From the NCBI GenBank assembly GCA_030433805.1, contig JARUXA010000001.1:124001-188000 (forward strand): DNA of 64,000 nucleotides, written 5' to 3'. This stretch comes from Sphingomonas sp. PsM26. Its GTDB lineage: Bacteria; Pseudomonadota; Alphaproteobacteria; Sphingomonadales; Sphingomonadaceae. Position 1 is the stretch's first letter; each line of letters opens with the position of its first letter. A model generated the notes under the pieces. That model was not told where the DNA came from. It saw only the letters and a program-made list of their open reading frames with translations, and did no database searches. A program made the translations under genes and the position numbers. Below are positions 44,789-54,011 of the stretch, in pieces.

Positions 44789-45957
44789 CGCTCGGGCCCG
44801 AAGTTGAGGCGTTTGGTGATGTTATAGTCGAGCACGGTCATCACGAAGAAGGCGGCGGCCTGTTTGACCCGCATCCACGGACTGGTGCGCGCCTTGTAGA
44901 GGTCCTGCGTGATCGCCTCCGAATTCGCCACCTCGCCGTCGACATAGCGGCGGACATGCGCGGCAAACACGGGGTCCTCGATCCGCAACATCATCTCCAG
45001 GTTGAGATACAGGCTGCGGATATCGTAATTGGCCGAGCCGATATAGACGACGTCGCCGATCAGGAAGAGCTTGGTGTGCAATTTGGTCGGCTGATATTCG
45101 TAGATGTGGACGCGCTTGCGCAGCAGCCCGGCATAGGTGAAGCGCGACGCCCAGATCGCGGCACCGTGATCATTCTTGGACGCCAGCACGATCCGCACCC
45201 GTCCGCGCATCCCCGCCCGGTCGAGCTTGCGCAGCATCCCCGGGTTGGGCGCGAAATAGGCGGTGATCAGGTCGACCTGCGTTGCTGTGCGCAGATCGTG
45301 CTTCACTGCGCGCGCCCAGGGGGACAGCCGCCGCGTCGGCCCGCCGAACAGCCAGCGGACCGTCCCTTGCGGCTCGCTCCACCGCGACAGCGCGCGCCGC
45401 AAGGTGCGCAGCGGCGGCTTGGGCTGGCCCGCCCAGCGTGCGAGCACGTCGAAATAGCCGGTGATGCGCTGTGCCGCCGGGCCTTCGACAACCAGCCCGA
45501 GATCGCGCCACGCCTGTTCGGCGGGGGTGCCGAAGTAGCTGTCCTCGACGTTGAACCCGCCGATGATCGCGTGCGGGGTATCGGTCTCGCCATCGGCGAG
45601 CGCGAGCTTCTGGTGGTTGCGCAGCAGATAGCGTCGGCCCCAGCGCGGCACGAAGCGGCAGACCTCGACCCCGCCGTCGCGAAGCGGCGTGAAGAAGTCG
45701 TTCGCCGCAGCGGCTTCGCTGCCGAGTCCGTCGACGATCAGCTTCACCGTCACGCCGCGCGCGGCGGCGCGGAGCAAGGCAGCGGCAACCGCTTCGCCCG
45801 CGGAATCATCGACATAGATATAGAAGATCACCCGCAGCGATTGTTTCGCGCCGTCGATCAGGCCGATCAGCGCTTCCAGTCGGCGCGGTCCGGTATCGAG
45901 CATGGTCAGCCGGTTGCCCGCCACGGTGAAGGTCGGCTGGGGGGCGGGCACGGTCAT
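44785..45957 (-). CDS. Phospholipase D-like protein (cardiolipin synthase-type)
   Basis: The 390-residue protein has two HKD-type motifs: NHQKLALADG (His, Lys, Asp in canonical HxKx4D spacing) and LHTKLFLIGD, in which the Asp stands one residue later than usual with Gly at the normal place. GSANYDIRS and GGFNVEDS follow each motif, as in cardiolipin synthases and related transferases. No N-terminal membrane segments are present, unlike ClsA, but a hydrophobic segment lies near the C-terminus (AAAFFVMTVLDY). ATG 45957 is chosen; 45978 is possible. Confidence 0.88.
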   Translation of the reverse strand: MTVPAPQPTFTVAGNRLTMLDTGPRRLEALIGLIDGAKQSLRVIFYIYVDDSAGEAVAAALLRAAARGVTVKLIVDGLGSEAAAANDFFTPLRDGGVEVCRFVPRWGRRYLLRNHQKLALADGETDTPHAIIGGFNVEDSYFGTPAEQAWRDLGLVVEGPAAQRITGYFDVLARWAGQPKPPLRTLRRALSRWSEPQGTVRWLFGGPTRRLSPWARAVKHDLRTATQVDLITAYFAPNPGMLRKLDRAGMRGRVRIVLASKNDHGAAIWASRFTYAGLLRKRVHIYEYQPTKLHTKLFLIGDVVYIGSANYDIRSLYLNLEMMLRIEDPVFAAHVRRYVDGEVANSEAITQDLYKARTSPWMRVKQAAAFFVMTVLDYNITKRLNFGPER

Positions 45958-46095
45958 TGCGGCGGGTGATGCCGCCAACCGCGGGCCGCCGCAAGGTGCG
46001 GGGGTACGGGCAAGCCCCGATTTTCTTGACTCTCCCGGCCCCGCCCCCTAGGGGATCATCTTTCCGAATACCGTCGTTTGCGAAGGAAGCCATTC

Positions 46096-46440
46096 ATGGC
46101 GCGCGTCACTGTCGAAGATTGCGTCGACAAGATCCCCAACCGGTTCGATCTCGTCCTGTTCGCTGCCCAGCGCGCACGGGCCATTTCGGGTGGTGCCGAC
46201 CTCACCGTCGATCGCGACCGCGACAAGAACCCGGTCGTTGCCTTGCGCGAAATCGCGGAAGAGCGTGTGCGCCCGGCGCATCTGAAGGAGTCGGTCATCA
46301 ACGGTCTCCAGCGCGTCCAGGTCGACGACGAGGACGAAGCGGATGCGGTCGGCAGCCTGTCGGCATCGGCCGAGGCGCTTCGCCTCACCGCTGCGGCCCC
46401 GCCGCGTAACCAGAATCTGGGTGCTGACTACGAAGGCTGA
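46096..46440 (+). CDS. rpoZ: DNA-directed RNA polymerase omega subunit
   Basis: Omega helps assemble RNA polymerase and forms part of a ppGpp site. The 114-residue product has [20 protein letters not shown], then [12 protein letters not shown] and [12 protein letters not shown], as in alphaproteobacterial RpoZ. AAGGA lies about eight bases before ATG 46096. The C-terminal acidic linker is variable. spoT/relA, often the next gene, is not here; an inverted-repeat spacer follows. Confidence 0.96.
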   Translation: MARVTVEDCVDKIPNRFDLVLFAAQRARAISGGADLTVDRDRDKNPVVALREIAEERVRPAHLKESVINGLQRVQVDDEDEADAVGSLSASAEALRLTAAAPPRNQNLGADYEG

Positions 46441-46479
46441 GGCCTTTCTGAGCGGAGTTTGACCCCGGCGTCGTGCCGG

Positions 46480-46601
46480 GGGCTTCGACTTCGCTCAGCC
46501 CGAACGGATGTGGTGGTGACCACTGCACATCCGTGTCAGCGTCATGGTGGAATTGGCGCCTACCACCACCAACCGTTCGCCCTGAGCGAAGTCGAAGGGC
46601 C
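46480..46601. repeat. Large inverted repeat between rpoZ and rlmE
   Basis: GGGCTTCGACTTCGCTCAG with CCCGAACGG (46480-46507) is inverted as CCGTTCGCC with CTGAGCGAAGTCGAAGGGC (46573-46600). The arms are about 28 bases with one or two mismatches, separated by 65 bases. Repeats built on CTTCGACTTCGCTCAG are widespread between genes in many bacteria. Here it lies between convergent genes and could act as a transcription stop. No gene is seen in the 218-base gap. Confidence 0.75.
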
Positions 46602-46658
46602 CTTGCCCCGGATGCGCCATTCCGGGTGAGCATCGACGCCACAACCAGGCGGCCGAGG

Positions 46659-47333
46659 CTATTCCTCGACCTTCCGCCCCTTGAACCCCTGCGCCACGAC
46701 ATACCATTCCGACGACGCCTTGCGGCTTGCTGGCGGCTTGGCATGTTTCACGCTGGTGAAGTTGCGCTTCATTTCCGCGACCAGCGCGGTATCCGCGCCG
46801 CCCGCGAACACCTTGCCCACGAACGCACCGCCCGGCTGCAACACGTCGATCGCGAAATCGAGCGCTGCTTCGACCAGCCCCATCGTGCGCAAAGCATCGG
46901 TCTGCGGATGGCCGACGGTGTTCGCCGCCATGTCCGACAGCACCAGGTCGGGCGCGCCGCCCAACGCCGCCATCAGCCGCTCGGGTGCGACGTCGTCCAT
47001 GAAATCGAGCTGGAGAATCTCGACCCCGTCGATCGGATCGACCGGAAGCAGATCGATCCCGACGATCGCCGCCTTGGGCACCTGCCGCCGCACCACCTGT
47101 GCCCAGCCACCCGGCGCGATCCCGAGATCGACGACATGGCGCTTGCCCTTAAGGAAATCGAACCGCTCGTCGAGCTCGGACAATTTATAGGCCGCCCGGC
47201 TGCGGAAACCGTCCGCCTTGGCGCGCTTCACATACGGGTCGTTGAGCTGGCGTTCGAGCCAGCGCGTCGATTGTGCGGTGCGCTTGCGCGCGGTCTTTAC
47301 GCGGACGCGAAGTCCGCCGCCGTCTCTGCTCAC
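46659..47333 (-). CDS. rlmE: 23S rRNA (uridine-2'-O-)-methyltransferase
   Basis: RlmE (RrmJ/FtsJ) methylates U2552 of 23S rRNA with SAM. The 224-residue product shows RSRAAYKLSELDERF with the catalytic Lys, VVDLGIAPGGWAQV as the SAM-binding motif, LVLSDMAANTVG with the catalytic Asp, and VGKVF and SSEWYVVA for the second Lys and the Glu of the K-D-K-E tetrad. Translation starts with GTG at 47333, overlapping the ppx stop by four bases (GTGA). Confidence 0.95.
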   Translation of the reverse strand: MSRDGGGLRVRVKTARKRTAQSTRWLERQLNDPYVKRAKADGFRSRAAYKLSELDERFDFLKGKRHVVDLGIAPGGWAQVVRRQVPKAAIVGIDLLPVDPIDGVEILQLDFMDDVAPERLMAALGGAPDLVLSDMAANTVGHPQTDALRTMGLVEAALDFAIDVLQPGGAFVGKVFAGGADTALVAEMKRNFTSVKHAKPPASRKASSEWYVVAQGFKGRKVEE

Positions 47334-48442
47334 GAAGAACTCTCCATCAATCGGCGCAAGATGCCCTCGCGGATGCCGCGGTCGGCGATGCCCAGCCGTT
47401 CGGCGGGCCATAAATCGAGGATCGTCTCGAGGATCGCGCAACCCGCCACGACCAGATCGGCGCGCTCGGTGCCGATGCACGGCAATTGCGCGCGCTGGTT
47501 CAGATCCCGCCCTGCAAGGTCGAGGCTGATCCGCCGCATCGCCGCGGCGGGGACGATCAGTCCGTCGACCTGCGAACGATCGTAATGCGACAGGCCAAGA
47601 TGCACGCTCGCAAGCGTGGTGACGGTGCCAGACGTGCCCAGCAGCCGCGGTACCGCGATCCCCCGCGGCAACCGCGCCGCGAACACCGCCATGCTCTCGG
47701 CAACCAGCGATCGCATACGCGCATAGGCCGCGGCACGTCCGTCCGCGCCGCCATCGGCCCCAGGAGGGCCATGCCCAGCGCTCTCGGTCAGCGACACGAC
47801 CCCCCAGGGCGCGCTATGCCAGTCGAGCACGCGCGGCGTCTCGCCAGCCGTGTCGACCAGCACCAGTTCGGTCGATCCACCGCCGATGTCGAACACCAGT
47901 GCGGGATCGTCGCCGGGTTCGATCAGCGCATGGCACCCGAGCACCGCAAGCCGCGCCTCTTCCTCCGCGGTGATGATGTCGAGCAGGATGCCGGTCTCGG
48001 CATAGGCGCGGGCGATGAACTCGGCGCCATTCTCCGCACGACGACACGCCTCGGTTGCCACCGCGCGCGACAGCGTCACGTTGCGGCGCTTGAGCTTTTC
48101 GGCGCAGATCTTGAGCGCGACGATCGTCCGTTCGATCGCCGCGTCGCTCAACCGCCCCGACTTGGCCAATCCCTCGCCCAATCGCACGATTCGCGAAAAG
48201 GCGTCGACCACGGCAAAACCGTCGCCTTGCGGCCGGGCGATGAGCAGCCGGCAATTGTTGGTGCCGAGGTCGAGCGCCGCGAAATGTCGGCTGTCCCGAC
48301 CGCGCGGTGCCTGGCCCACAGGTCTGCCGACGCCCGGCTTCTTGCCGTTGGCTGGTTTGCCACGGACCTCGCGGCCGTGGATCGGCGCCGAACGGGCAGG
48401 GCGGGCCTGCCGGACCGGCATATCGGGCGGAACGTCCCCCAT
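47330..48442 (-). CDS. Ppx/GppA family exopolyphosphatase / pppGpp phosphatase
   Basis: The 370-residue protein has the sugar-kinase-like fold of the Ppx/GppA family: AALDLGTNNCRLLIA, then AVATEACRRAENG, DIGGGSTEL and GTSGTVTTLA. Family members degrade polyphosphate or pppGpp. It is shorter than E. coli Ppx (513), with no C-terminal HD domain, as common in alphaproteobacteria. The first 50 residues are basic and disordered, so the true start may be a little downstream. It is translationally coupled to rlmE. Confidence 0.9.
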   Translation of the reverse strand: MGDVPPDMPVRQARPARSAPIHGREVRGKPANGKKPGVGRPVGQAPRGRDSRHFAALDLGTNNCRLLIARPQGDGFAVVDAFSRIVRLGEGLAKSGRLSDAAIERTIVALKICAEKLKRRNVTLSRAVATEACRRAENGAEFIARAYAETGILLDIITAEEEARLAVLGCHALIEPGDDPALVFDIGGGSTELVLVDTAGETPRVLDWHSAPWGVVSLTESAGHGPPGADGGADGRAAAYARMRSLVAESMAVFAARLPRGIAVPRLLGTSGTVTTLASVHLGLSHYDRSQVDGLIVPAAAMRRISLDLAGRDLNQRAQLPCIGTERADLVVAGCAILETILDLWPAERLGIADRGIREGILRRLMESSS

Positions 48443-48630
48443 GCCGTTAAAACTCGCTTATTCTGTTTTACCGTCGCGGCTACGCGGGGATACGCGCGCC
48501 GTTCGGTGCTTGGGGGTAACGCTAGCGCAGGCATGGCGTTGCAGCAAGCGATGCGAAACACCTGTCGCAAAGGGAGATGCGCAGACCGGTTGACACCCGC
48601 GCGCGCGCCGCCTAGATCGCGGCCCGGCGT

Positions 48631-48704
48631 TGCCCCGTCGTCTAATGGTAAGACTGCGGTTTCTGATACCGCCTATTGAGGTTCGAATCCTCACGGGGCA
48701 TCCA
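48631..48704 (+). tRNA. tRNA-Gln (anticodon CTG)
   Basis: The cloverleaf can be drawn by eye. The acceptor TGCCCCG pairs with CGGGGCA, the D arm holds TAATGGTAA, the anticodon stem is GCGGT/ACCGC around loop TTCTGAT with anticodon CTG, and the T arm is GAGGTTCGAATCCTC. CCA is encoded at 48702-48704. No repeat of its 3' end is found elsewhere in the window. Confidence 0.93.
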
Positions 48705-48920
48705 GCCATTCTACTCCGACCCGAAATCCGTACCTCCCTGACACGGGAGGGCGACGGTCGTGCGTTTGACGCGCAATGGAGTTGATCGCTCGACCATTGG
48801 TGCGGGGGCTTTCACCCCCGACCTGCCGGAAGTTCATGGGTTCGATGATGATCGCGGTGGACGACCGCTGCCTGAAAAGGCCGTCAGGTCCCGCTGCGCT
48901 TCCACCAACGGTCGCAACCG

Positions 48921-49664
48921 TCAGAACGAGACCTGAAGCCGGCCGATGATCCGGTCCATCGCATTGCGCCGGTCGGCAAAGGTATCAACCGCACCGGCGG
49001 CGGATACATCGGTGCCGATATAATCGACGCCGATCGTTACGCGATTGCGACGGTGTTCGAGGCCGAGCCGCCAGTTGCTGTACCTTCCGCCTGGCCGAAG
49101 GCGATCCGCTCGGACCGAATCGCTGCTTTTGCCCGACGAATGGCCCACTCCAGCGAGAACGGTCAGCGGGGTGCCGGGAATGCCGGCGTTGAGGTCCGCG
49201 TAGACATGCACGTTGCTGCCACCGATCGCGCGCTGCGACGGCGCGCCGATCACCCCGACGGTGGCGAAAAGCGGGCCATAGGCATAGCTTGCCGATCCAC
49301 CGGCCTCGACATAGTCCATCTGTCCGCGCGCACCGACGAACGCATGCCCGACGACTTCGGTTCGCAGCTTCACGGCACCAACATCCCACCCGGTTCCCAG
49401 CGCAAGGTCGACCACGGCATCCGCCCCGCCGTGCCGGATGCTGTTGCGGATCGTCACCGCACGCGCCGAAGCAATCAGCCCGCCTGTCGATACGTGCAAA
49501 TCGCCTCCCAGTGCGGCGCGGCCCTCGCTCCAGCTCAGGCCTCGGCGTTCCTCCTCGCTCATCGCCTCGAGCGTTGCCGACCGGGTTTCCTGGGCAACGG
49601 CTGGCGGGATCAGGCCGCAGGTCGCGGCGGCGAGCACACCACGCATTCGAAGGTGCCGGATCAT
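48921..49664 (-). CDS. Outer-membrane beta-barrel protein, TorF/TIGR02001-like
   Basis: The 247-residue product has a Sec signal peptide (VLAAATCGLIPPAVAQ) and then alternating hydrophobic/polar strands with glycine and tyrosine turns, ending in an aromatic residue (LQVSF), as outer-membrane barrels do. The part YSNWRLGLEHRRNRVTIGVDYIGTD resembles the TIGR02001/TorF putative porin group. Its ATG overlaps the stop of the upstream secreted-protein gene by four bases. The substrate is unknown. Confidence 0.7.
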   Translation of the reverse strand: MIRHLRMRGVLAAATCGLIPPAVAQETRSATLEAMSEEERRGLSWSEGRAALGGDLHVSTGGLIASARAVTIRNSIRHGGADAVVDLALGTGWDVGAVKLRTEVVGHAFVGARGQMDYVEAGGSASYAYGPLFATVGVIGAPSQRAIGGSNVHVYADLNAGIPGTPLTVLAGVGHSSGKSSDSVRADRLRPGGRYSNWRLGLEHRRNRVTIGVDYIGTDVSAAGAVDTFADRRNAMDRIIGRLQVSF

Positions 49665-50110
49665 CCCGCGCCCTGTGAACCGTGGATCCTGTCGAGTTCA
49701 ACCCGCAGCATCTGCTCGTCGTCTTGCGCCAGGACGATCAGGTGACGCTGCATGTGCGCCGCCTTGCCGGCGACTTCCCTGGTGATCGCCCGGTGGCTGG
49801 TCATGCACCAGCCGGCTCTGGTGCCCGTGGCTACGGGGTCGGTGTCGATCGTGCGGACCAGCCTGGTACCCGATGCGGCGACCGCGTGGCGGGTGACGGC
49901 CATGGTTGCCGCCCAATCGCAGCGGAGCGAGGATGCTGCGCCGGTGGGCGTAACCGCGCCAACCTGTTTATGGGTTATCACCACGTCGCCGCGATATTTG
50001 ACCGCGACCGGACCGCTGTGATGATCCATTTCGTTGTGGTGATCGACGGTCATGCCGAGCGCCGCGCCAGTGGCGGCGAGCACCAATCCGGCGGTTAGAA
50101 AATAAGCCAT
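49661..50110 (-). CDS. Secreted His-rich hypothetical protein
   Basis: The 149-residue product has a signal-like N-terminus (MAYFLTAGLVLAATGAALGM) followed by the histidine-rich TVDHHNEMDHHSG, a possible metal-binding site, and a soluble domain with two Cys (CDWAATMAV and WCMTSHR) that could form a disulfide. GAGGAGAA lies about nine bases before ATG 50110. It is coupled to the TorF-like gene (ATGA overlap), so both may act at the envelope. I do not recognise the family. Confidence 0.7.
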   Translation of the reverse strand: MAYFLTAGLVLAATGAALGMTVDHHNEMDHHSGPVAVKYRGDVVITHKQVGAVTPTGAASSLRCDWAATMAVTRHAVAASGTRLVRTIDTDPVATGTRAGWCMTSHRAITREVAGKAAHMQRHLIVLAQDDEQMLRVELDRIHGSQGAG

Positions 50111-50199
50111 ATCCGTTCTCCTCTTGCAGTTCCGATCCATATTGACCGGTCACGCAGATTCTTGCGGGCGATCCGTCTGCGCGGTCGCCGCCTTTCGGT

Positions 50200-50373
50200 T
50201 TACCGCGATTGCGGTTGCCAGGGGGATGTCCGCAGGCGTTCCTTCACGGTCAGGCGCAGCCATTTAAGCCGCAGTATCCGCCAAGTATCTGGCATGCGTC
50301 GTTTCATCTCGGCGCGAATCTGATCATCCAGACGCCTGTGCAGCTGCGTCAGTTTGTAGGAAAATATCGTCAA
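50200..50373 (-). CDS. DUF465/YdcH-like small protein with TTG start
   Basis: The 57-residue product reads TIFSYKLTQLHRRLDDQIR, then AEMKRRMPDTWRILRLKW, then LRLTVKERLRTSPW. It has the helical pattern of the YdcH/DUF465 group: a leucine heptad, then DDxIRAEMKRRxPD and LKxLRLxxKERL. TTG at 50373 is preceded by GGAGAG with six bases of spacing. The function of this family is unknown. Confidence 0.6.
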   Translation of the reverse strand: MTIFSYKLTQLHRRLDDQIRAEMKRRMPDTWRILRLKWLRLTVKERLRTSPWQPQSR

Positions 50374-50608
50374 AGCCGCTCTCCAACCAACGATCGAACA
50401 ATCGATTCAGCCGAGATAGAAGCAGGCAAGCAGGCCAGGCCTATACATCGAGCTACCTCGATGCGGTCCGACATCACGCTCGTCAAAAGACAAGCGCCAG
50501 AGGGGCCCGGCCCGCCCAGTTAAACTAGCGGATCGCTGCTCGGGGTCAATATGATTGCGATGGAATTTGCGGCACGTTGACATCACGGGGGCGGCATACG
50601 ATCTATAT

Positions 50609-50719
50609 CTTATGTCCGTTCCCCCGACACATAAGCGGTTTCGTGACCACGCCGGCCAACTCGCCGCACGCGGTTAGCCCGAGCTCACGGCAATCCGCCG
50701 TTTGAGTTCGGGCTTTATT
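50609..50719 (+). ncRNA. Candidate small RNA with C5 loop and terminator
   Basis: The gap between 50374 and 50780 holds no convincing gene. CTTATGT (50609-50615) and ACATAAG (50629-50635) form a stem with the loop CCGTTCCCCCGAC. A second hairpin, AGCCCGAGCTCACGGC (50676-50691) with GCCGTTTGAGTTCGGGCT (50697-50714), is followed by TTTATT and looks like a Rho-independent terminator. TTGACA lies at 50577-50582, but the matching -10 is poor. A small regulatory RNA is the simplest reading; an untranslated leader of the next small gene is possible. Confidence 0.4.
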
Positions 50720-50780
50720 CGATCTGACCTTTGGGACGCGCTTCACGCGGCCTTGATCTCGAATAAACGGAAACCGCACC

Positions 50781-51062
50781 GTGACCGACATTATCTCGAA
50801 AACCGACGACCTTCGTCCGCTGGGACACAAGCAGAAATTCGATGCTCCATCGGCTCGGCCACACCATCCGCACCGCGCGAAAGATCTTCGCGCAGAGCTC
50901 GGCGGAAACCGTGCCCATGAATTCGCAGAAGCGGTATCGATCGAAAGTGATGCAAGAGCGGAGACTTGGCTGCAATGGGCCCGTCAGCAGAATCTGCTTG
51001 TATTGATTGTCCTGGTTGGAGTTCCGGTTTTGCTGCATGCCATTTTTTCGACGGTGAATTAG
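50781..51062 (+). CDS. Possible tail-anchored small protein
   Basis: A GTG-started frame of 93 residues with a polar, His-rich front half and a C-terminal hydrophobic helix (NLLVLIVLVGVPVLLHAIF) near its end, preceded by ARAETWLQWARQQ. The position of the membrane segment at the C-terminus is notable. No clear Shine-Dalgarno sequence and no recognised family; it could be a chance frame. The 275 bases after it hold nothing I can support. Confidence 0.4.
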   Translation: MTDIISKTDDLRPLGHKQKFDAPSARPHHPHRAKDLRAELGGNRAHEFAEAVSIESDARAETWLQWARQQNLLVLIVLVGVPVLLHAIFSTVN

Positions 51063-51337
51063 ACACTGTCGCTGGTGATCTGCCTGGACCATTACCGGTA
51101 GGACGTGCACCCGAATGCGCTTGGCACCCAAAGCATGCCGCCCGGGCAGCGGCTTTCCGCATCGGTGGCCGACGCACGGGGCGGTCCACGGCGGTTTGTG
51201 GTCACAGACAGCGGGGTCTGGCCGTCGCAGAACGGCATGCCCCATCACCAGAAGGTCGTATTTTCTGTGACATAACCGGTCAACAGCAGCTATCGGTTAC
51301 CCGTCGCAATCGGATTAACTGGCGTGGAAGACTTGTG

Positions 51338-51520
51338 ATGGACGTGAACGGCGAGGGTCAAGACACTGCTTCCGAACGTGGGGAAGTCCACTTCCTGGCG
51401 GCGTTGGTCGATGAACTGATGCGGGCGATGCTCGCATCGGGCGTCATGACCAAGGCGCAGCTCAATGAAGTCGAGCAAGCGGTGGCACAGCGCGTCGGGT
51501 CTCCACCGCGCGCCTGGTAA
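51338..51520 (+). CDS. Small helical protein (60 residues)
   Basis: ATG 51338 is preceded by GGAAG with seven bases of spacing. The product has a charged front and an amphipathic helical core (EVHFLAALVDELMRAMLASG, then KAQLNEVEQAVAQRVG). It ends in PPRAW. The codon use and helix pattern look genuine, and I recall similar sphingomonad small proteins, but no function is known. Confidence 0.55.
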   Translation: MDVNGEGQDTASERGEVHFLAALVDELMRAMLASGVMTKAQLNEVEQAVAQRVGSPPRAW

Positions 51521-51599
51521 CCGTGGGCCGTATCGCGGCGCACCGGTTCCTCTGACGACCGCGGATGCGCTGACGCTGCGCGATCGGCGCTGTCGGACG

Positions 51600-52925
51600 C
51601 TACCCCGCCAGCCGATCGCGTGCGCGATCCTGTCCGATCAGCGGCAGCAGCGCCTTCATGTCCGGTCCGTGGTCGAGCCCGGTCAAGGCGCGGCGGAGCG
51701 GAAGGAACAGCGCCTTGCCGCTGCGCCCGGACTCGGCCTTGAGCGCGGTGGTCAGCGCGTGCCACGGGTCGCCATCCCAGGCGACCACGTTGGTCAGCCG
51801 CGCGGCGGAGGCGAGGAACTCGGCATCGGCCGGGTCGCGCTCGGTGGTGATCGGGCCCTCAATCACGCGCCACCAGTCGGCGGCCTCGGCTGCCGTCGTC
51901 AGATTGGGCCGCACCGCCGCCCATTCCGCTTCGCCCATGCCCGCGGGCAACCGGTCGGCGACCTGCGCGAAATGGAGCTGGTGGACGATCTTGGCGTTGA
52001 GCCCCGCCAGTTCCGCTTCGTCGAAGCGTGCGGGTGCGCGGCCGAATTTGGCGAAGTCGAAGCTTTCGACCAGTGCCGCCACGTCGACCAGCGGCTCGAC
52101 CGACAGGCTCGTCCCGATCCGCGCGAGCAGCGCGCGTACCGCTTCGGGCTCCATTCCAATCTCGCGGAAATGCGCGACGCCGAGCGACCCCAGCCGCTTG
52201 GACAATTTGCCTTCCGCGCCGGTCAATAGCGCCTCATGCGCAAAGGCGGGCGGCGCAACGCCCATCGCCGCGAATATCTGCAACTGGAGCGCGGTGTTCG
52301 ACACATGATCTTCACCGCGCACGACATGCGTGATCCCCATCTCGGCATCGTCGATCGCGGAGGGCAGCATATACAGCCACGATCCGTCGGCGCGGCGGAT
52401 GACCGGGTCGCTCATCGTCGCGGCGTCGAATTTCTGGGGGCCGCGAATCAGGTCGTCCCACACGATCGGCGCGTCGTGGTCGAGCTTGAAGCGCCAGTGG
52501 GGCTGGACGCCGTCCGCTTCCAGCGCGGAACGGTCCGCATCGCTTAGCGCGAGCGCTGCGCGGTCGTAGATCGGCGGCAGCCCGCGCCCCGCGGCGATCT
52601 TGCGCTTGAGGTCGAGTTCCTGCGACGTTTCGTAGGCAGGATAGATCCGGCCCGCATCGCGCAAGGCCGCAAACCGCGCCTCATATAGCGCGAAGCGGGC
52701 GGACTGCCGTTCCTCGCCATCGGGGACGAGGCCGAGCCACGCGAGATCGGCGCGAATCGCCTCGACAAAGCGTTCCTCGCTGCGTTCCGCATCGGTATCG
52801 TCGATCCGCAGCCAGAACTCGCCGCCCTGCGCGCGCGCCCACAGCCAGTTATGGAGGGCAGCGCGGATGTTGCCGACGTGGAGGTGCCCGGTGGGGGAGG
52901 GTGCGAAACGCGTGCGAACGGTCAT
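51600..52925 (-). CDS. gltX: Glutamyl-tRNA synthetase, short alphaproteobacterial type
   Basis: The 441-residue class I synthetase has the HIGH motif as [16 protein letters not shown] and the KMSKS motif as [21 protein letters not shown] and [15 protein letters not shown] are family blocks. The length is near that of the second GluRS found in alphaproteobacteria. It may charge both tRNA-Glu and tRNA-Gln for later amidation, or only one; motifs alone do not decide this. It is divergent from prs. Confidence 0.95.
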   Translation of the reverse strand: MTVRTRFAPSPTGHLHVGNIRAALHNWLWARAQGGEFWLRIDDTDAERSEERFVEAIRADLAWLGLVPDGEERQSARFALYEARFAALRDAGRIYPAYETSQELDLKRKIAAGRGLPPIYDRAALALSDADRSALEADGVQPHWRFKLDHDAPIVWDDLIRGPQKFDAATMSDPVIRRADGSWLYMLPSAIDDAEMGITHVVRGEDHVSNTALQLQIFAAMGVAPPAFAHEALLTGAEGKLSKRLGSLGVAHFREIGMEPEAVRALLARIGTSLSVEPLVDVAALVESFDFAKFGRAPARFDEAELAGLNAKIVHQLHFAQVADRLPAGMGEAEWAAVRPNLTTAAEAADWWRVIEGPITTERDPADAEFLASAARLTNVVAWDGDPWHALTTALKAESGRSGKALFLPLRRALTGLDHGPDMKALLPLIGQDRARDRLAG

Positions 52926-53075
52926 TCCATCGGCCTACGCACGGGCACGCGGCGGGGCAAGCGTCGGCGAACGCGACGTGCCGATCCGATCAACCCCTTT
53001 CGCGATGCGAAAGCCGCTTCTAAGGGAGGGGCGACTTTTTTCGTAACGCTTGGTCGAACACAGGGGCACCCGCAC

Positions 53076-54011
53076 ATGAAGCTTTTGACCGGGAACGCCA
53101 ACTTGCCCCTGGCGCGCGACATCGCCGCCTATCTCGAGATTCCGCTGACTCAGGCGAGCGTCCGGCGCTTCGCCGATGAGGAAGTGTTCGTCGAAATCCA
53201 CGAGAATGTCCGCGGCGAGGACGTCTTCGTGATCCAGTCGACCGGATACCCTGCCAACGACAATCTGATGGAATTGCTGATCTGCATCGATGCGCTGAAA
53301 CGCGCGTCGGCGAAGCGGATCACCGCGGTGGTGCCCTATTTCGGTTACGCGCGGCAGGACCGGAAGCCCGGCCCGCGCACGCCCATCTCGGCCAAGCTGG
53401 TCGCCAACATCATCACCGTCGCGGGCGCGGACCGTGTGCTGTCGGTCGATCTCCATGCCGGGCAGATCCAGGGGTTCTTCGACATCCCGACCGACAATCT
53501 GTTCGCCGCACCCGTGATGTCCGCGGATATCTTGACGCGCTACGGGGACCGCAATTTGATGGTTGTGTCGCCCGACGTCGGCGGCGTGGTGCGTGCGCGG
53601 TCGCTCGCCAAGCGGCTCAACAACGCACCGCTCGCGATCGTCGACAAGCGTCGCGAGCGCGCAGGTGAATCCGAAGTGATGAACATCATCGGCGAGGTCG
53701 AGGGGCGCTTCTGCATCCTGATCGACGATATCGTCGATTCGGCGGGCACGCTCTGCAACGCCGCCGCCGCGCTCAAGGAAGCGGGCGCGGAGGGCGTCGC
53801 GGCTTACGTGACCCACGGCGTTCTCTCCGGCGGCGCGGTCGCGCGGGTCGAGGGCTCGGCGCTCGAGGAACTGGTGATTACCGATTCGATCGGGACGCAC
53901 GAAGTGATCAACGGGGCCAAGCGGATCCGCAACCTCACGATCGCCCCGCTGCTGGCGGAAGCGATCCGCCGGATCGCGGATGAAAGCTCGGTGTCGTCGC
54001 TGTTTGACTGA
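53076..54011 (+). CDS. prs: Ribose-phosphate pyrophosphokinase
   Basis: Prs makes PRPP from ribose 5-phosphate and ATP for nucleotide, His and Trp synthesis. The 311-residue product shows [42 protein letters not shown], the signature [18 protein letters not shown] and the PRPP-binding loop [14 protein letters not shown] 53076 with AGGGG upstream is the family start; a longer frame is unsupported. Confidence 0.97.
   Translation: MKLLTGNANLPLARDIAAYLEIPLTQASVRRFADEEVFVEIHENVRGEDVFVIQSTGYPANDNLMELLICIDALKRASAKRITAVVPYFGYARQDRKPGPRTPISAKLVANIITVAGADRVLSVDLHAGQIQGFFDIPTDNLFAAPVMSADILTRYGDRNLMVVSPDVGGVVRARSLAKRLNNAPLAIVDKRRERAGESEVMNIIGEVEGRFCILIDDIVDSAGTLCNAAAALKEAGAEGVAAYVTHGVLSGGAVARVEGSALEELVITDSIGTHEVINGAKRIRNLTIAPLLAEAIRRIADESSVSSLFD

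Noticed and set aside
48631..48704. tRNA-Gln as an integrated-element attachment site
   Set aside because: No integrase and no second copy of the tRNA 3' end were found within the following kilobases.
50715..51248. 177-codon minus-strand frame in the sparse region
   Set aside because: No ribosome-binding site, no recognisable family, and composition like random translation; the plus-strand 93-residue frame is slightly more plausible.
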